Shown here piece by piece: positions 13,327 to 14,273 of a DNA stretch of 14,273 nucleotides. This DNA is from Planctomycetota bacterium (GTDB taxonomy: Bacteria > Planctomycetota > Phycisphaerae > Sedimentisphaerales > UBA12454). Position numbers and translations under genes: made by a program. Position 1 is the first letter of the stretch. Each line of letters starts with the position of its first letter. Under the pieces are notes generated by a model. It was not told the origin of the DNA. It made no database searches and was given only the letters and a program-made list of their open reading frames with translations. Where the stretch lies: contig JAHJUV010000020.1 in the NCBI GenBank assembly GCA_018828825.1, forward strand, positions 1-14,273, written 5' to 3'.

Positions 13327-13701
13327 ATGGGTGAACCTGCTCGAAGTTTTCAGGATTTAATTGTTTGGCAAAAAGCGCATAGTTTTGTAGTGGAGATTTA
13401 CAAAATGACTGCGCATTTTCCTAAAACGGAAATATATGGTTTGACTTCGCAAATCAGGCGTGCAGCGGTATCAGTGCCTGCTAATATTACCGAAGGCTTC
13501 AAGAAGACCGGCAAAGCCGATAAGATTCGTTATTATAATATAGCCCAGGGTTCACTTGAGGAATGTCGTTATTATTTATTGCTGACTAAAGACCTCAAAT
13601 ATTGCGACAGTGTTTCTCTGCCTGAGCAGGCTGAAGAAATAAGTAAGCTACTGACAGCTTATATAAATTCTCTTTCTAAATCTGATTATCAACACAAATA
13701 A
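13327..13701 (+). CDS. Four-helix-bundle protein of the 23S rRNA IVP family, element C
   Basis: The 124-residue helical protein shows FQDLIVWQKAHSFVVEIYKM (about 8-27), FPKTEIYGLTSQIRRAAVSVPANITEGF (about 32-59) and AQGSLEECRYYLLLTKDLKY (about 77-96). It is a close paralog of the element B protein. The ATG at 13327 has GGAG five bases upstream; that site borders the left heptad arm, so the arm and the translation signal would travel together. The family is known from ORFs in 23S rRNA intervening sequences of various bacteria and is widespread as 'four helix bundle protein' in environmental genomes; its biochemical role is unknown. Confidence 0.9.
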   Translation: MGEPARSFQDLIVWQKAHSFVVEIYKMTAHFPKTEIYGLTSQIRRAAVSVPANITEGFKKTGKADKIRYYNIAQGSLEECRYYLLLTKDLKYCDSVSLPEQAEEISKLLTAYINSLSKSDYQHK

Positions 13702-13730
13702 AGCTAATCAACTTGAAAATTGTTTTTATT

Positions 13731-13759
13731 CTGTCTACTGTATTCTGTATTCTGTATTC
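13731..13759. repeat. Element C, right inverted heptad arm
   Basis: In-phase heptads TGTCTAC (13732-13738) and then TGTATTC three times (13739-13759) form the inverted partner of 13290-13318. The arm ends seven bases before the truA ATG, leaving no room for a Shine-Dalgarno outside it. Confidence 0.88.
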
Positions 13760-13766
13760 TATTTTT

Positions 13767-14273
13767 ATGACTCAGCGAAATATAAAATTAACTATCCAGT
13801 ACGACGGCAGCAGATATTCCGGCTGGCAAAAGCAGCCCGGCCGCAAAACCATCGAAGCCGAACTTGTCTCGGCGATTGAAAATCTTATCTGTCGCGACAA
13901 TGTCGAAGTCAACGGCTCGAGCCGAACCGATGCGGGTGTTAGCGCACTCGGCCAGGTAGCAAATGTCAGGCTCGACACGCCGATTCCTACCGACCGTCTT
14001 GCCAAAGCAATAAGCATGTATCTCCCGGCTCAGATTGTTGTTACCGAAGCGGTCGATGTGCCGGACGAATTCGACGCAATCAAATACACAAAAAGCAAAA
14101 TGTACCGCTACTCGATTTACACCGGCAAAACTCGTCCCGTGATGCAGGTACACCATTGCTGGCACAGGCCGGGCAAACTGGATGTCGAGGCTATGAACCA
14201 GGCGGGGCAAAAATTTGTCGGCGAAAAGAATTTCAAATCTTTCGCTACCGCCTGCGACAAACGCTTGAGCTCA
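13767..14273 (+). CDS. truA: tRNA pseudouridine(38-40) synthase TruA, C-terminus cut by window edge
   Basis: The open frame from an ATG at 13767 runs to the window edge (169 codons, no stop). The enzyme converts U38-U40 of the tRNA anticodon arm to pseudouridine. Motifs are the N-terminal KLTIQYDGSRYSGWQKQP (7-24), the catalytic loop SSRTDAGVSALGQ with nucleophile D55, and SKMYRYSIYTG plus FKSFAT further on. The loop normally reads GRTDxGVHA; here Ser replaces the usual His at position 59 and Ser replaces the Gly before Arg. The ATG has no Shine-Dalgarno because the element C arm lies directly upstream. Translation may rely on coupling or an AU-rich leader, or the insertion may have weakened it. 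Confidence 0.93.
   Translation, partial: MTQRNIKLTIQYDGSRYSGWQKQPGRKTIEAELVSAIENLICRDNVEVNGSSRTDAGVSALGQVANVRLDTPIPTDRLAKAISMYLPAQIVVTEAVDVPDEFDAIKYTKSKMYRYSIYTGKTRPVMQVHHCWHRPGKLDVEAMNQAGQKFVGEKNFKSFATACDKRLSS

Larger units (their letters stand above)
13290..13759 (+). mobile_element. Element C: IVS-like insert with heptad inverted arms between asd and truA
   Basis: About 470 bases bounded by the best-matching arm pair in the window (27/29) carry a single four-helix-bundle gene, again co-oriented with the host transcript. It starts two bases after asd and ends seven bases before the truA start codon. There is no recombinase and no target duplication. Its orientation on the plus strand, opposite to A and B, follows its host genes. 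Confidence 0.6.

Noticed and set aside
7922..13759. CRISPR array or diversity-generating retroelement
   Set aside because: The heptads are far too short and have no spacers for CRISPR. Although the four-helix family is related to Avd, there is no reverse transcriptase or template/variable repeat pair in the window.

Overview
The window is a bacterial chromosome segment of moderate GC content carrying only housekeeping biosynthesis genes plus small accessory inserts. The gene content would suit a planctomycete of the Phycisphaerae type or a similar environmental lineage: a membrane-TPR protein of the TMTC type, a TGS-domain GTPase, and repeated 23S-rRNA-IVP-type four-helix-bundle genes. That placement is a weak inference, because no rRNA or ribosomal protein is present.

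Layout. 1-1053 (minus) is a membrane-anchored parvulin prolyl isomerase, cut by the window edge. A divergent intergenic region with a sigma70-type promoter leads to a tight plus-strand cluster: purC (1280-2179), a TMTC-like GT-C membrane protein with TPRs (2183-4066) and a TIM-barrel sugar isomerase/epimerase-like protein (4053-4865). From 12135 down to 5008 nearly everything is on the minus strand. A putative Leu-rich leader peptide is followed by leuA, a four-helix gene, leuC, a second four-helix gene plus a small membrane ORF, leuD, leuB, a TGS GTPase and a Cys-rich DUF6485-like protein. Divergent from leuA, on the plus strand, are asd (12286-13287), a third four-helix gene, and truA, which is cut by the right edge.

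Working together. leuA, leuC, leuD and leuB supply the whole isopropylmalate pathway to leucine. asd feeds the aspartate family (Lys/Thr/Met/DAP). The leuA and asd promoters sit back to back. The leuA leader encodes a 24-residue peptide with six Leu in its last eight residues, ending inside a GC-rich hairpin, which suggests leucine-responsive attenuation.

Most interesting observation. Each of the three four-helix-bundle genes lies between a pair of inverted repeat arms. Every arm is a short array of degenerate 7-nt units with exact 7-nt phasing. The heptad sequence differs between elements (TTTAGGA-like, nnTAGGG, GAATACA-like) but is shared, in inverted orientation, by the two arms of one element. 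The genes are always co-oriented with the host operon and sit exactly between operon genes; one arm even supplies the last codons of leuA. A fourth inverted heptad pair between leuB and the GTPase holds no gene. This looks like a family of IVS-like elements (known from 23S rRNA) living in mRNA spacers. A second, unrelated small inverted repeat (TCCCGCACCTTCT type) occurs at two sites, with a half-match at a third.
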